This document shows positions 1 to 9,429 of a DNA stretch of 64,000 bases, piece after piece. The notes below the pieces were generated by a model. That model ran no database searches. It was not told the DNA's origin and worked only from the letters and a program-made list of their open reading frames with translations. The stretch's first letter is position 1; each line of letters begins with the position of its first letter. The translations under genes were made by a program, and so were the position numbers. Where the stretch lies: positions 2,046,001 through 2,110,000 of the forward strand of contig JBAOKB010000144.1 in NCBI GenBank assembly GCA_037044905.1, written 5' to 3'. This DNA comes from Hortaea werneckii. Lineage: Eukaryota > Ascomycota > Dothideomycetes > Mycosphaerellales > Teratosphaeriaceae.

Positions 1-1
1 C

Positions 2-364
2 GATGTTACCGAGAAGGCCAAGAAACTGGAGAACATGTCGGAAAAGGAGAGGAAGGAGATCGATCCTGATGACGCCGTTCGCCAGTTGGCGGTGTCTGCC
101 AAGGCAATCATTGCTGAGCATGGTATTGAGAACACGTTGAAGGCGAAGGCATCAGCAGCCACTCCTGCACCTAACCCAAAGACAGAAGGCTCTGCGAAAT
201 CCAGCCCTGCGCAGACCAGCCCTACGCAGAGCGGTACTGCAAAGTCCAGCCCCGCTGCTCCAGCTGGTGGTGCCGGAAAGACGGGCAAGAAGCGCGAGAA
301 AAGCACTTCGGGTGGCAAAGGGCCGCTCCTGGACCAGAAGCTCTCCAAGGGTAGCGGAAAGTGA
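2..364 (+). CDS. 3' end of an unidentified low-complexity protein (partial)
   Basis: The frame is open from the window edge, so the true start lies upstream; the ATG at 35 is probably internal. About 120 residues remain. The first ~45 are charged and helix-prone (a run of Lys/Glu, then AVRQLAVSAKAIIAEHG). The remainder is a Ser/Pro/Ala/Thr-rich tail ending in a basic stretch (GKTGKKREKS) and a TGA stop at 362-364. No family is recognisable from this tail. The biased composition and clean stop favour a real C-terminus. Function unknown. Confidence 0.6.
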   Translation, partial: DVTEKAKKLENMSEKERKEIDPDDAVRQLAVSAKAIIAEHGIENTLKAKASAATPAPNPKTEGSAKSSPAQTSPTQSGTAKSSPAAPAGGAGKTGKKREKSTSGGKGPLLDQKLSKGSGK

Positions 365-1263
365 GCGCGTGCACTACTAGTCCTCTTGGGGTCTTGCTCT
401 CTTGCTGTCTTTTTCGGAAAGATGCAGTCATGGTTTGAGGAAGGGAAAGGATGCACACCTAGAACAGCCCGGGCAGACTGAACGAGGATCTTCGGCGGCT
501 GCGGTTGCACTTTGATAGCTGAAATCAATTTGAATGTAATGCCAAACCCCTCTGAATACCTTCGCAAGCGCTTCGGGTCATTCTTTTATCACAAGGTTCC
601 ATGAGATCTTCGACCAGCAAAGATCTTGGGTGGGGATGCCGGAAGTCGCTGATGGAGGGCGTACAGGAAAACGTTCTGAGGTGCTCAGGATCCTTCGCTG
701 GGGCACAGACCAGAAAGTTGCTGACTGACGGACGCGTCACACACAGCCCTGGAGGCGGCCACGCATTCGCTGACCCGCTGTGAACACAACCTCTCGTTGA
801 ACACCACGCAAGACTCGTACCGCCGTACATAGCAAATAGATCGGGGTTGCCACTTCATGTCTTTTCTTTCTGATGGCTTCATGTGTATCGACGAACCCAA
901 AAGATTGCAAAATCCGCTCTCCAGCAACCCCGGATTCATAAGCAAAGTCAGCGAGGAGCTTATCCCCTAAACCGGGACGTGAAGGACTTGCTTCTTAATT
1001 TGCAGGAGAATAGAGCTAAACACTTCAGAAGGGAATAAAGCCAAGCGCTTCATAGGAGAAGAGGGAAAAGCTTTTCGTAGGAGAGAAGCGCCTCACAAGG
1101 GCAGAGCTACAGTAAGCACTTCGTAAAAGAGACGAGCAAGCCAAATCACACGTTCCAGCCTTATTGGCTTCTTTCCACCCACGCTCTTCGGCCACCAAAA
1201 GCCAGTCACAAAATTCTGCCTATCTCATGGTCTTGGCGTCCGGATTTCCGTCCTGGATTCTCA
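365..1263. other. intergenic, convergent 3' flanks
   Basis: No convincing gene. The short ORFs on both strands lack conserved motifs. Between about 1018 and 1130 a loose motif of the form aagcRcttcRtaRgaga recurs about four times at uneven spacing of 23-42 nt. This could be a decayed short tandem repeat; it is weak and given only as an observation. Confidence 0.4.
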
Positions 1264-2205
1264 TCAGCGCCAGAGCTTGGAGTCTGTCTTCCGCTCGCTG
1301 CGTTCCCGCAGCCAAAAAGCCTCCTCGGAAACAGCGACGTCCAGCCTCACGCACCTGGGAAGTGCAGCTACAATGAGGGTCTTCGAATCTGCCTCGTAAC
1401 GACAACAGATCTCATGGAGATTCGCACACGTTTGACACGAGGCACTTGGCCCGTCGTCCTTTGGCCATCGAAATGACGTTCTAGTCCCCTGTGATAGTCG
1501 CAAGCACTTGCTACAATCTTTGCCACGCCAGTCATTGTGCTGCTCGTCGAGCCGCTTGATCATGCTGACCGCCTTCTGCAGTATCGTCAACGGTAAGGCC
1601 TCAGCAGCGACTGCCACATCCTCACCGCTAGAGCTCTTGTATCGCCCCCTGATTGCTAATCCTAGCTCCTCCGCGTCGAGAGACATCTGGCCTGCTGGCT
1701 GAGGAGTTTCGCCCAGCGTCTCTCTCGTCGGCGCATGAGGGAAACGGGGAGGCTGCTGTAACGCCCCTTGTTCGAAGCCAGGAGCCTGCTTCGATCGGGA
1801 TACGCGAGGTTGGGACGTTTGACGGCCAGCATTCCAAGGCTGCGTTGCTGACGCAAGCTCTTGCAAAGGGAGACGTGTGTCTGAGTCGGTTGCATCGTGG
1901 ACTCTGCGGCGTTTCAGAGGCGGCTGAGGCAGAGATGGCTCCGGATCGTCTCGAAAAGACGAAGGTGGTGTCATGCCAGCGTGGTGAGGATCCTGCGACT
2001 GTGTAGGCTCTTGAGCTGAGGCGCGCTGCTGAGACGGCGTTTGGCTCGAAGACACTTCTTGAGGTGCTTGCGATGTCACGCTTCGCTGCTGACGCTCAAG
2101 TTCTTCCGCGCCCAGCGCGGCAATCATATGATCCATAACGCTCATGTCTTGGCCATGCTCCCATTGAACAGACTCGAGACTGTCGTCCATGACCGTGTCC
2201 TCCAT
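1264..2205 (-). CDS. hypothetical protein with a C-terminal degenerate zinc-cluster-like Cys motif
   Basis: An intronless frame of 313 aa if translation starts at the ATG at 2205. An in-frame ATG 20 codons upstream (2265) is possible, but its extra residues look like leader sequence. The first ~200 residues are Gln/Ser/Pro-rich and disordered, with a nuclear-localisation-like LKRRR patch near residue 97. The C-terminus carries C231-x2-C234, then C257-x2-C260-x6-C267. The second half matches half of a Zn2Cys6 cluster. In the first half a Thr stands where the third Cys would be. It may be a degenerate relative of the triple-cluster protein at 23.3-25.4 kb. No function can be assigned. Confidence 0.6.
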   Translation of the reverse strand: MEDTVMDDSLESVQWEHGQDMSVMDHMIAALGAEELERQQRSVTSQAPQEVSSSQTPSQQRASAQEPTQSQDPHHAGMTPPSSFRDDPEPSLPQPPLKRRRVHDATDSDTRLPLQELASATQPWNAGRQTSQPRVSRSKQAPGFEQGALQQPPRFPHAPTRETLGETPQPAGQMSLDAEELGLAIRGRYKSSSGEDVAVAAEALPLTILQKAVSMIKRLDEQHNDWRGKDCSKCLRLSQGTRTSFRWPKDDGPSASCQTCANLHEICCRYEADSKTLIVAALPRCVRLDVAVSEEAFWLRERSERKTDSKLWR

Positions 2206-2898
2206 GGTGAGGTCGTTAGTAGCTGGGATGCAGAGGTATAAAGGACATGAAGTCGAAACCCACATAGCGAAATTCCATGGTCGTGCCTTCCTTCTGGATG
2301 TGTCGACGGGTGACCACAGCGCTCAAGTAGCGATATCCACTGACGGGACTGCTCATGTACAAGAATACCTTATACCGGTATTTTGAGCTTCGATTCATAG
2401 CGCCGAGTGCCGTCTTGCGCTGCATTGCCGAGTGTGTGCGTGTCGGTGTTCTCGTCAGTGAACGGCTGCGCAGTTGAAGCCTGGGTCAGATGTGATCGGC
2501 CATTCATCAAGGGCGAAGCAACCCACCTTTGCTAGCCGTGACAACAAATCGGACGCCTGGTCACGAGTTGCGGGCACTTGGATCACTTGCGTATTGTAAT
2601 TACCTTCTGCTGAGCTTATCAGAGGCGTCGTAGTAGAGACATGTGAATAGACATGTGAACATTGGGAATGATTGTAGACAAGACATTTGGTCAGATTTGA
2701 CTAGGTACCTACCTTTCCGACCTAAGTAAGAGAGCTGCCACTCTAAGCACACCACCGATGTATGTCGATGCAAGTGCTTCGCTCAGACTCCATGAAGTAC
2801 TTGGCTCCGTGAAGCATGTACTGCTTCTCACGAATTGTCCATGTGCATGATCTCCTCTCCCAGCTTCAGTCCCACATTTACTCGGACTCATCTTACGA
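2206..2898. other. intergenic, no gene seen
   Basis: Upstream flank of the 1264-2205 gene (-) and 3' flank of the 2899-4325 gene (-). No coding frame with recognisable content, no RNA gene and no clear repeat. Confidence 0.4.
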
Positions 2899-4325
2899 TT
2901 AGCCGCCATCGCTGTCATCGTCGTCAGAGCCATCGTACTCAGATTCTTCCGGTGAGGGCGTTCCGGCTTCCACACGGGCCTTATCAGATACCACGAAGTC
3001 CCTGTCAGCCGCCTTCGCCCTGTCTCGTCCGCGAGGACCGCCGCGCTTGTGCGCTGGCTTCGATAGCTTTTGATGCTCCCCAGTGTAAGCCAGAAACGCA
3101 TCTTGATGCTCGTCGCCAGAATCGGAGGCGCCTGCGCGATGGCCACGCTCCTGTTCAAGTTGTAGCTCATATTGACGCTCTTCCTCCGATTCGGCCGCGT
3201 CCTCAGGCTCTTCATGCCCATCACTTGAGAAGTTACCGTCCTCCTCGTCTGCTTCAGAACCATCGGGCGGCTCGTCTTCGTTGTCTTCTTGTTCGGCATA
3301 AGTTTTTCTGTCGACGCGGAATGGACGTAGGCCGGGGATAGCCCTATCTGGAAACGCTTCCTGTGCCAGCAAGGTATACACGGGGTCATTCAATTCGCGT
3401 GTGAGAACAATGACTTTGTTTAGAATATTCTACATGAAGTATCAGCCATCTGATCTAGTCCCACGAGGCCCCGGCCTCAAGTCGTGAAGCAATGATTTTG
3501 CCCAAGCGCCTCCTCGATCTCAGCCGCTGAATGCTACGAGTCAGGCCCTTCTGGGATCTTTTTAACAAAGAATAACATTACCTCCAGATAATCGGCCTCT
3601 TTCTCAGAAGAAGCTGCGCCATTCTCCTTCACAATCTTGTCGATGATGTCCGTGTTCTTGTTGACTTGCTTGCAACCGAATTGAAGGGCGAAGGTCTTTG
3701 AGAGCCATTCGTTAGTCTCCTTCTTCAGACGCTTCTGTTCCTTGTCAAGCTCGATCGCCTGAGCTCTGGCCTTCAGGAACTTGGCCCTTGCCTCAGGTGC
3801 CTGCTCAAAACCTTGAGTCTTGGTTTCGGTAGACTAGCGAGTTGTCAGCAACAGGTTAGTCCTTGTATGAGCCTGTTTGACACGCACCTCGACAACTGCT
3901 TCGTCGACAGGGGCAGCAGTGTTCGCATCCTCCACCTCGTCATCGCTATCGACCATGAGGCCGGCCCACTTTTCTTTCAACTCTTCGAATTTTGTGCGCT
4001 ACGAATGATCAGTTTCGGCCAAGCGCCTGCGTCAGGAGGGACTTCTCTTACCTTCTGGTCGCCGGTGCCATCATCACTGGCGACGCGCTTGGCTGGGGTG
4101 GGAGAGGAGCTCATTGTCAGTTGAGCAAGAGCTTCCGGAGGTACTTGTGTTTCGAGTGGCTCGGGTTTTGTCGCTGTCGCAGTACTTGGTACAGTGTCGA
4201 CGTCCAGCTGCAGCGACTGCCGGAACTCTAGGCTGCAAAAACGGTCAACAATGAGCGACAATAACATGAAGCAAGTGAACAAACCTCTCCGAAGGTGACG
4301 ACAATGCAAGAGGGGGCGAGTCCAT
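2899..4325 (-). CDS. hypothetical acidic/coiled-coil protein, five exons
   Basis: Exons on the minus strand: 4325-4285, 4232-4052, 3998-3888, 3833-3582 and 3429-2899. All junctions are GT-AG and the phases agree, giving 1116 nt and 371 aa. Residues ~75-110 contain a KFEELKEKW segment followed by an acidic SDDEVED patch. The middle exon is Lys/Glu-rich and helical, with the hydrophobic segment WLSKTFALQFGC. The last exon is strongly acidic (Asp/Glu/Ser) with a basic patch (KRGGPRGRDR) and ends in a run of Asp and Gly. The make-up suggests a nuclear protein, but I do not recognise the family. The 152-nt last intron (3581-3430) is the longest; skipping it leaves the frame intact. Confidence 0.7.
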
Positions 4326-4553
4326 GCAATTGTTGTTGGTTGCCGGTGTCGTGGAAGATGGTGGTTGTTGTAAGAAGGTGGAAGAAGGTGGTGTGAAAGT
4401 GAACGCGTTTGGTGGCGAGCTAGCGTGCATCACGTGGGTGTCAAAAAGTGAGACCGGCACGTGCAAACGGCGCAAATGGAAGGCGCACGGGCGTCGAAAG
4501 ACATGTGCCCTCTGCTGCTGAAGCGGTCTCATCCCCGAACAATTCTGCTTTCA
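4326..4553. promoter_or_regulatory. upstream region of the five-exon acidic gene
   Basis: This 5' flank of the minus-strand gene borders the tandem repeat array, which starts at about 4554. No TATA box is obvious. The array lies directly upstream of the promoter region and could influence it; that is inference only. Confidence 0.3.
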
Positions 4554-5430
4554 AACTGGAACTGCAGAGGACGTTCGAGGTACAAGGTTTGCAGTTGAGA
4601 GGCAGATCATTAGAGGTCTCTATCGGCCTTGTCCCCTGAAGCTGCTGCTTGCGAACTGGAACTACAGGGGACGTCCGTAGTATAAGGTCCGTAGTTGAGA
4701 GGTAGGCTATCGCAGGTGTCCATCCACTTTATCTCTTAGGGATGCTGCGTGCAAACTGGAGCTAGAGGGGACGTCCGTAGTATAAGGCTCGTAATGAAGA
4801 GGTAGATCATTGCAGGTCTCGATCCGCCTCGTCCTTAAGTTAATGCTTACCAACTGGAGCTATAGAGGGCGTCCGTGGTATACGGAAGTTCGTAATCAAG
4901 AGGCAGACCATCGCAGGTCTTAATCGGCCTCGTCCCTGATGCTGCTGCTTGAAAGCTGCAACTGTAGAGGAAGTCAATGGTATTAGACTACGTTGCCGAT
5001 GGTGTGCATGGCCAATGGATACTGCCAATGAAATGGCGGATCTTCCCAACCCAAGACATTGGAGACTGATTTCCGCGGGATCCAGCTGTAGAGGCCTTTC
5101 GTACTATAAGCCCTGGTATTAGAAGTAGAGAGTGGCGCACAATAGCCATTGCTTGCCCACATCGCCTCTGAAGAGCACCGCCGCACCATACAACCATACG
5201 GGACTTTAATACTATGTCAGTATGTTGCTGTGGTTGAGAATCGCCATATGACCTTATAAGCTTTGGGCTATCCGCCTCATCTCTGGCAAGCGCTGCTCGC
5301 AAATTTCATTCGTAGGAGACTTCCAGACCACGGAGTTTGGTCGCCGATTCGGGAATTGCTCACATGAGCTGGTGCTTGTCCGCCTCATCTTGGGAAAACG
5401 CTGCTTAGAAGATACAGGTGCTCACACCTG
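4554..5430. repeat. imperfect ~100-bp tandem repeat array
   Basis: Copies carrying an aactggaRctayagRgg core start at 4554, 4654, 4754 and 4852, then in more diverged form near 4953, 5083, 5190, 5300 and 5410. The string acgtccgtagtataagg occurs at 4671 and again at 4771, exactly 100 nt apart. A second recurrent block of the type tccgcctcRtcYctgR...gctgctt precedes each core (4621, 4821, 4921, 5269, 5378). Divergence increases to the right. Related single units appear near 5806, 6220 and 6945. The 100-nt period is not a multiple of three and no frame stays open across units, so the array is most likely non-coding. Confidence 0.75.
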
Positions 5431-6239
5431 CGAGACGAGCACCGGGAGGCCTTGCTGCGCAAGATTAAAGACAAAACGGGGCCTGGAAGTCGGATAGAAC
5501 ATACTCGGTCGTCGAACTTGTCGAGATCCTCTTAGCTCGCAGAAAGAGGCTGAAAACAAGACCGCTGGTCGCGAAAGGAAAAGGTATTTAGCTACCCACA
5601 AGGTCGTCGTGTTTTCAAAGGTGTTTCCGGTGTTGGTTCGGATGGCACCTACAGCAATAAAGAGCGCATCCAAGCTCGCTACTGCTTCGAAGCGATTGAC
5701 GACGAACATGCCAGGCATACCGTGCTACCGAACTTCATAGCCGAAATGGGAAGTCGCGTGTATAGATTGCGGCTTTACGCCTAGTCTCCAGAAGCTATTC
5801 CGGCAGACCCCAGCTATAGTAGACTGGCGTACTGCAGTGTTAGAAGAATTGGGACAATTGGCTTCTTCGGTAAGCTCTTAACTGTGTTCATGTCGTCACA
5901 GTCGTCGTTACGAAGGTTGACTGAGGCGGTTGATCCCTGTGTCGCCCTTGGCAAACTTTGTTCATGCATGACGCTGCCCCTTGCATCCGGAGGGATAGAC
6001 CAATATGGCGCGAGGCGTGGAGCGGACTCTTCCCACTGGTAGACGGTGTGCAGGTGTAGTCTGAGCCTGCTACCTGCGGCTAGTATGTGTCCGTGGCGTA
6101 AACCTTGGACCATATCCACGAAGGCAGTACAAGTAGATACCACCGAGCTTGATTCCATTTAGTCGAGACTCGCTTGTACGAGCTATTACCCATCCACCTT
6201 ATCTCCACAAGGCGCTCCTGCGAAACACAGCTATAGGGC
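5431..6239. repeat. spaced, diverged copies of the ~100-bp unit
   Basis: The tandem order is lost here. Recognisable fragments remain near 5790-5830 (agctatagtagactggcg) and 6200-6235 (aaggcgctcctgcgaaacacagctatag). The sequence between them has no protein I can recognise. I read this as the decayed right-hand part of the array. Confidence 0.4.
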
Positions 6240-6960
6240 AGTGCGGCACCATGAGATTCCGTTGCTGCGGTTGAGCTTTGAACCTTTGCCGACGTAGTCG
6301 AATTCTGCCGACAAGTAAGGCTGATCCACCAGCTTGCTGCATACAAAACGAAGATTTTCCTGAAGGCCATGGAAGATGCGCGCGATGACAGTGCCGATTG
6401 TTGCATCGTACCAGTCTCGGCTGTTTCCACGTCTTAGCCTTCCTCTTCGGCCGCTCCACCTTCTCCGCCGTATCGCCATCGTCCGAAACCCCCGGATCCG
6501 CATCCTCCGTCTCCGTATTACTCCCGCTCTCCTCGCTGCCGCTGGGCTAGGCATCCGAATCAAACTCATCCATCATATCGGAATCGGAGTGGGACTGGAA
6601 GTCCTCTCCCACGCTGCTATTCTCATCGCCGCCGCCTGCATGCGAGAGATAGAGATCCGCATCCCTCTTCAGCGCGGCCGATAGCATCAAGATCTCCACA
6701 TCCATCTCGTCCTTTGCTTTGACATTCTTGATCTTAGAGAAGATTTCAAGCGGAGCCTACTTTTGACGGCTAATGTTAGAGAGCTGGTGTTCGCCGGCGC
6801 GATTCTTCAGCGTGACGGTGACGTCGAAAGTGCCGAAGAGACGGAGTAAGCTGCTTGACAGATAATCCCTGTTGGACTTATGTACTTGGGAGGCTGTAGT
6901 TGCAATTTGCTTAGTCTTCGAGCTGGCCTCTTCCCAGAGATTCCTGCTCAAAAACTGCAG
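6240..6960 (-). pseudogene. decayed minus-strand coding sequence, family unknown
   Basis: Two adjoining minus-strand stretches look like former protein code. One (6954-6757) gives a 66-residue frame with a Ser/Lys-rich helix. The other (about 6755-6430) begins APLEIFSKIKNVKAK, becomes very acidic (SDSDMMDEFDSD) and ends in a basic KRKAKTWK patch. The second is broken by an in-frame TAG at 6547-6549. A CTAAC and TAG pair near 6777-6757 could be a fossil intron end. Diverged units of the ~100-bp repeat lie on either side (about 6220 and 6945). Alternatively this is a real gene with sequencing errors. Confidence 0.3.
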
Positions 6961-7706
6961 CCGTATAGAGCCCCGTGACTATGATGGTTTGCCGCTTCAG
7001 TTGGGAGCGGTAGATGGAGGTAACTAGGTAGCTATCGATTAGCGTTGTACTGCTTCTTTGAGGAGTGGATGTACAGGGTCTCATGGTTAGCCCAAATGTG
7101 GAGTCGTTTTGAATGCGTCATGTACGACAGGATGTTATGTAAACATATCGGTAGAGGTGACTATCTCGCGTAGCTCACCGTTCTCGATCACGAGACAAGT
7201 ACTTCACGATAAGCAAGCGTGAAGAAAGGCACGTCATCCTTCATTATCGTGGCGCTGATCGACACGCAGGGGAGAGGGATGTAAGCGAAGAATTGGGGAA
7301 TCTGAGCGCAGGCGAGGTATACAATGAAAGTCATGGAAGTTTTGAAGGTTAATGTCATAAACAGGACGTACATATGTTGCATCAATCGCAACTCATTGCT
7401 TTGAATAGCATTCGTCTGCTAGAAGATGTCCAGGATCTAGCATACGCTTGAGGACGATCCGAAGAGGCGCAAGTGGCCGACCACATGTTTGATGACCATT
7501 TCGAGCCATCGCGACTTGCCTTGAGCTTGCTGCATGTAGTGCTACTGCAAATGTTTCGACCCGCGAAAGGATCCGGATCGATAATCGTGCTACAATTGGC
7601 ATCGATCGTAACGTTGCTCAGTCTCGATCCACCTACTCAGGACGCAATACCGCGCTGGAGGGAGTCTTGGTCTTCTACACTTGGGACACGAGCGCTCGAA
7701 CGGCAT
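6961..7706. other. gene-poor stretch with further minus-strand coding traces
   Basis: On the minus strand, short open segments follow each other in different frames: a hydrophobic 67-residue frame at 7391-7188, then GELREIVTSTDMFT, then an LVTSIYRSQLKRQTIIVTGLY-like segment reaching about 6960. They could belong to the same broken gene as the pseudogene to the left. No domain is certain. On the plus strand I see nothing. Confidence 0.3.
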
Positions 7707-8538
7707 TTAGAGCAGCTTCAGATGACCAGTAACCTCGTCGATCTTGCTCTTGGGCGCAGGTCCGATACCGAGGACAGTTGCAGAGCCACTCGCAATCTGT
7801 GTGCGGCCGGCATCGTGGATGACTTGAGCACAAAGCCCTAAGCTCACGGCCTGTGCCTGGAGCAGAAGCATGTCCTCTTCGCTATCGACCTTGAGCGCCA
7901 CCTTTGCTTGACCGAGTCTCTCCCATCGTTGCAACATCGGGTGCGATGGGTCTGCGCGAAGGATGGTCTTGTAACATGCCAGCGTAGCATGTGAACACTG
8001 CGCAGCAATTTTACCTAGGCGCGACATCAGCACTCTGTGCTGTTGCGGTGAGTCATGAGAGCCGGATCACGAATGTCATTGCCTTGCACAAGCGTATGTG
8101 GGGCTGGCTTGTCAAGCCGTCCGAAGCGATCTTGCCGACTGTTGGCACTGTAACATTGGATGAAAAAAAAGCCAGCAGGAAAAGTGGACCTAATCAAGAA
8201 AGAGAACACTGCAGTCGCCACATACCTTTGCCCATGCCAAGATCCGACCGTACTACGAGCACGAGTTTGCATTCCTCGTTGCTTCCGGCGAAAGATTTTA
8301 ACTCGCCCAGGTCCTGCAGGCTGTCTTCCTCGTCACCAGTTTCCTCGTCGGCATCACTGCTGTCGGATGTTCCGGTTTCGTGCCCAATTCGTGCTGCAGG
8401 CGACGTAGTGCTTGATGTTCCAAACAGGCCTATTGATCGCGCCTGGCCCAGATAATAGCCGAAGAGGCCCGAGATGATGGCCGTGCCGATGGCAACAGCG
8501 GCGGTCGAGGGCGGAGCTCGCTCTTGGATATTGGCCAT
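7707..8538 (-). CDS. PTH2: peptidyl-tRNA hydrolase 2 (Pth2 family)
   Basis: Exon 1 is 8538-8226 and exon 2 is 8014-7707; the GTATGT...TAG intron restores one frame of 206 aa. The enzyme family cleaves peptidyl-tRNA released by stalled ribosomes. The conserved core is visible: KLVLVVRSDLGMGKGKIAAQCSHA, split by the intron inside the GMGKGK loop, then a central KVALKVDSEEDM segment, and IHDAGRTQIASGSATVLGIGP near the end. The N-terminus has a hydrophobic segment (about residues 12-32, VAIGTAIISGLFGYYLG), consistent with a membrane or mitochondrial outer-membrane anchor as in other eukaryotic Pth2 proteins. An acidic, Ser-rich linker follows. The length fits the family. Confidence 0.93.
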
Positions 8539-9429
8539 GTTAAGAATGCTGCAATAAGCCCAGTCCAGGTCGAGCTACTACGTAAGGTAGGCGCTCTGCA
8601 GCGGGTGGAAAGGGCAGGGCAGTCGACGGCCGCGTAAGTTGACGTTTCGGCTTTGATTGCTGTCTACAGCCCAGAATGTTTCTTCGTTGGGCGATCGCTG
8701 CCGCGTGACTGGAAGGTGCGGGTATCCGCTAAGCCTCGCATGTGGTCAACAACCGTGCGCTGAGCTTCCTTATCGAAAATTTTTTGGTGCGTCAGCGCCG
8801 GGTGGGACGGTCGCCACACCGACTTGAGGAGGGCTCAAGGCACCACTCTCCAACCACACCGTAGAATTGGTGGTGGTTGTGATGGGATGTTGCGCCGTGG
8901 TTTGCGGCCGTCGAGTCAAAAATTTGCCGGGAGACGAGGTGGCCAACTGCCCCCAAAACGAAGAGTGAAGTGCGGTATGAAGTCGAACTGGCCATGCACT
9001 CCGACCTTAGCGCGCGGGCTAGCGCGAGGGGGACCTGACTAACCCGCAGTTTCGACTTGGACACGGCGCTGGGAGGCGTGGTCTGTGGCTTCCTTTGCGT
9101 GATCGCGTGCCCAGATGGCGAACAGAAACACTGCGGTGAGCGGCGGCGGTACGGGGACGACTCGTTTCCTACTTCTACCACGGCGTCCGCTTTTCTGATT
9201 CTACGGTTGGATTTTGCAATTTGCACCCATCATTGCAACCTTTTCATTTTGTCGCCCCGGCATTGACCATATAAGCCTGTCACTTCCTCTCTCTGTCCCT
9301 GCCCATCTTTCTTCCCCTTCTCAAGTCATATCTTCTGTCGATCACGTCACGTCACTTCATTTCACTTGAGAGACAAAGAAAAGAGTCTTCACCAACACAT
9401 AGTCTCACCACACCCACGTCCGCATCACC
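8539..9429. promoter_or_regulatory. divergent promoter region of PTH2 (-) and choline sulfatase (+)
   Basis: About 890 nt with no supported gene. Near the sulfatase side a TATA-like ATATAAG occurs at 9269-9275, about 155 nt before the ATG at 9430. A pyrimidine-rich stretch follows (about 9284-9325), and an overlapping CACGTCACGTCAC element lies near 9344. These are typical fungal core-promoter signs. The exact transcription start cannot be read. Confidence 0.4.
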
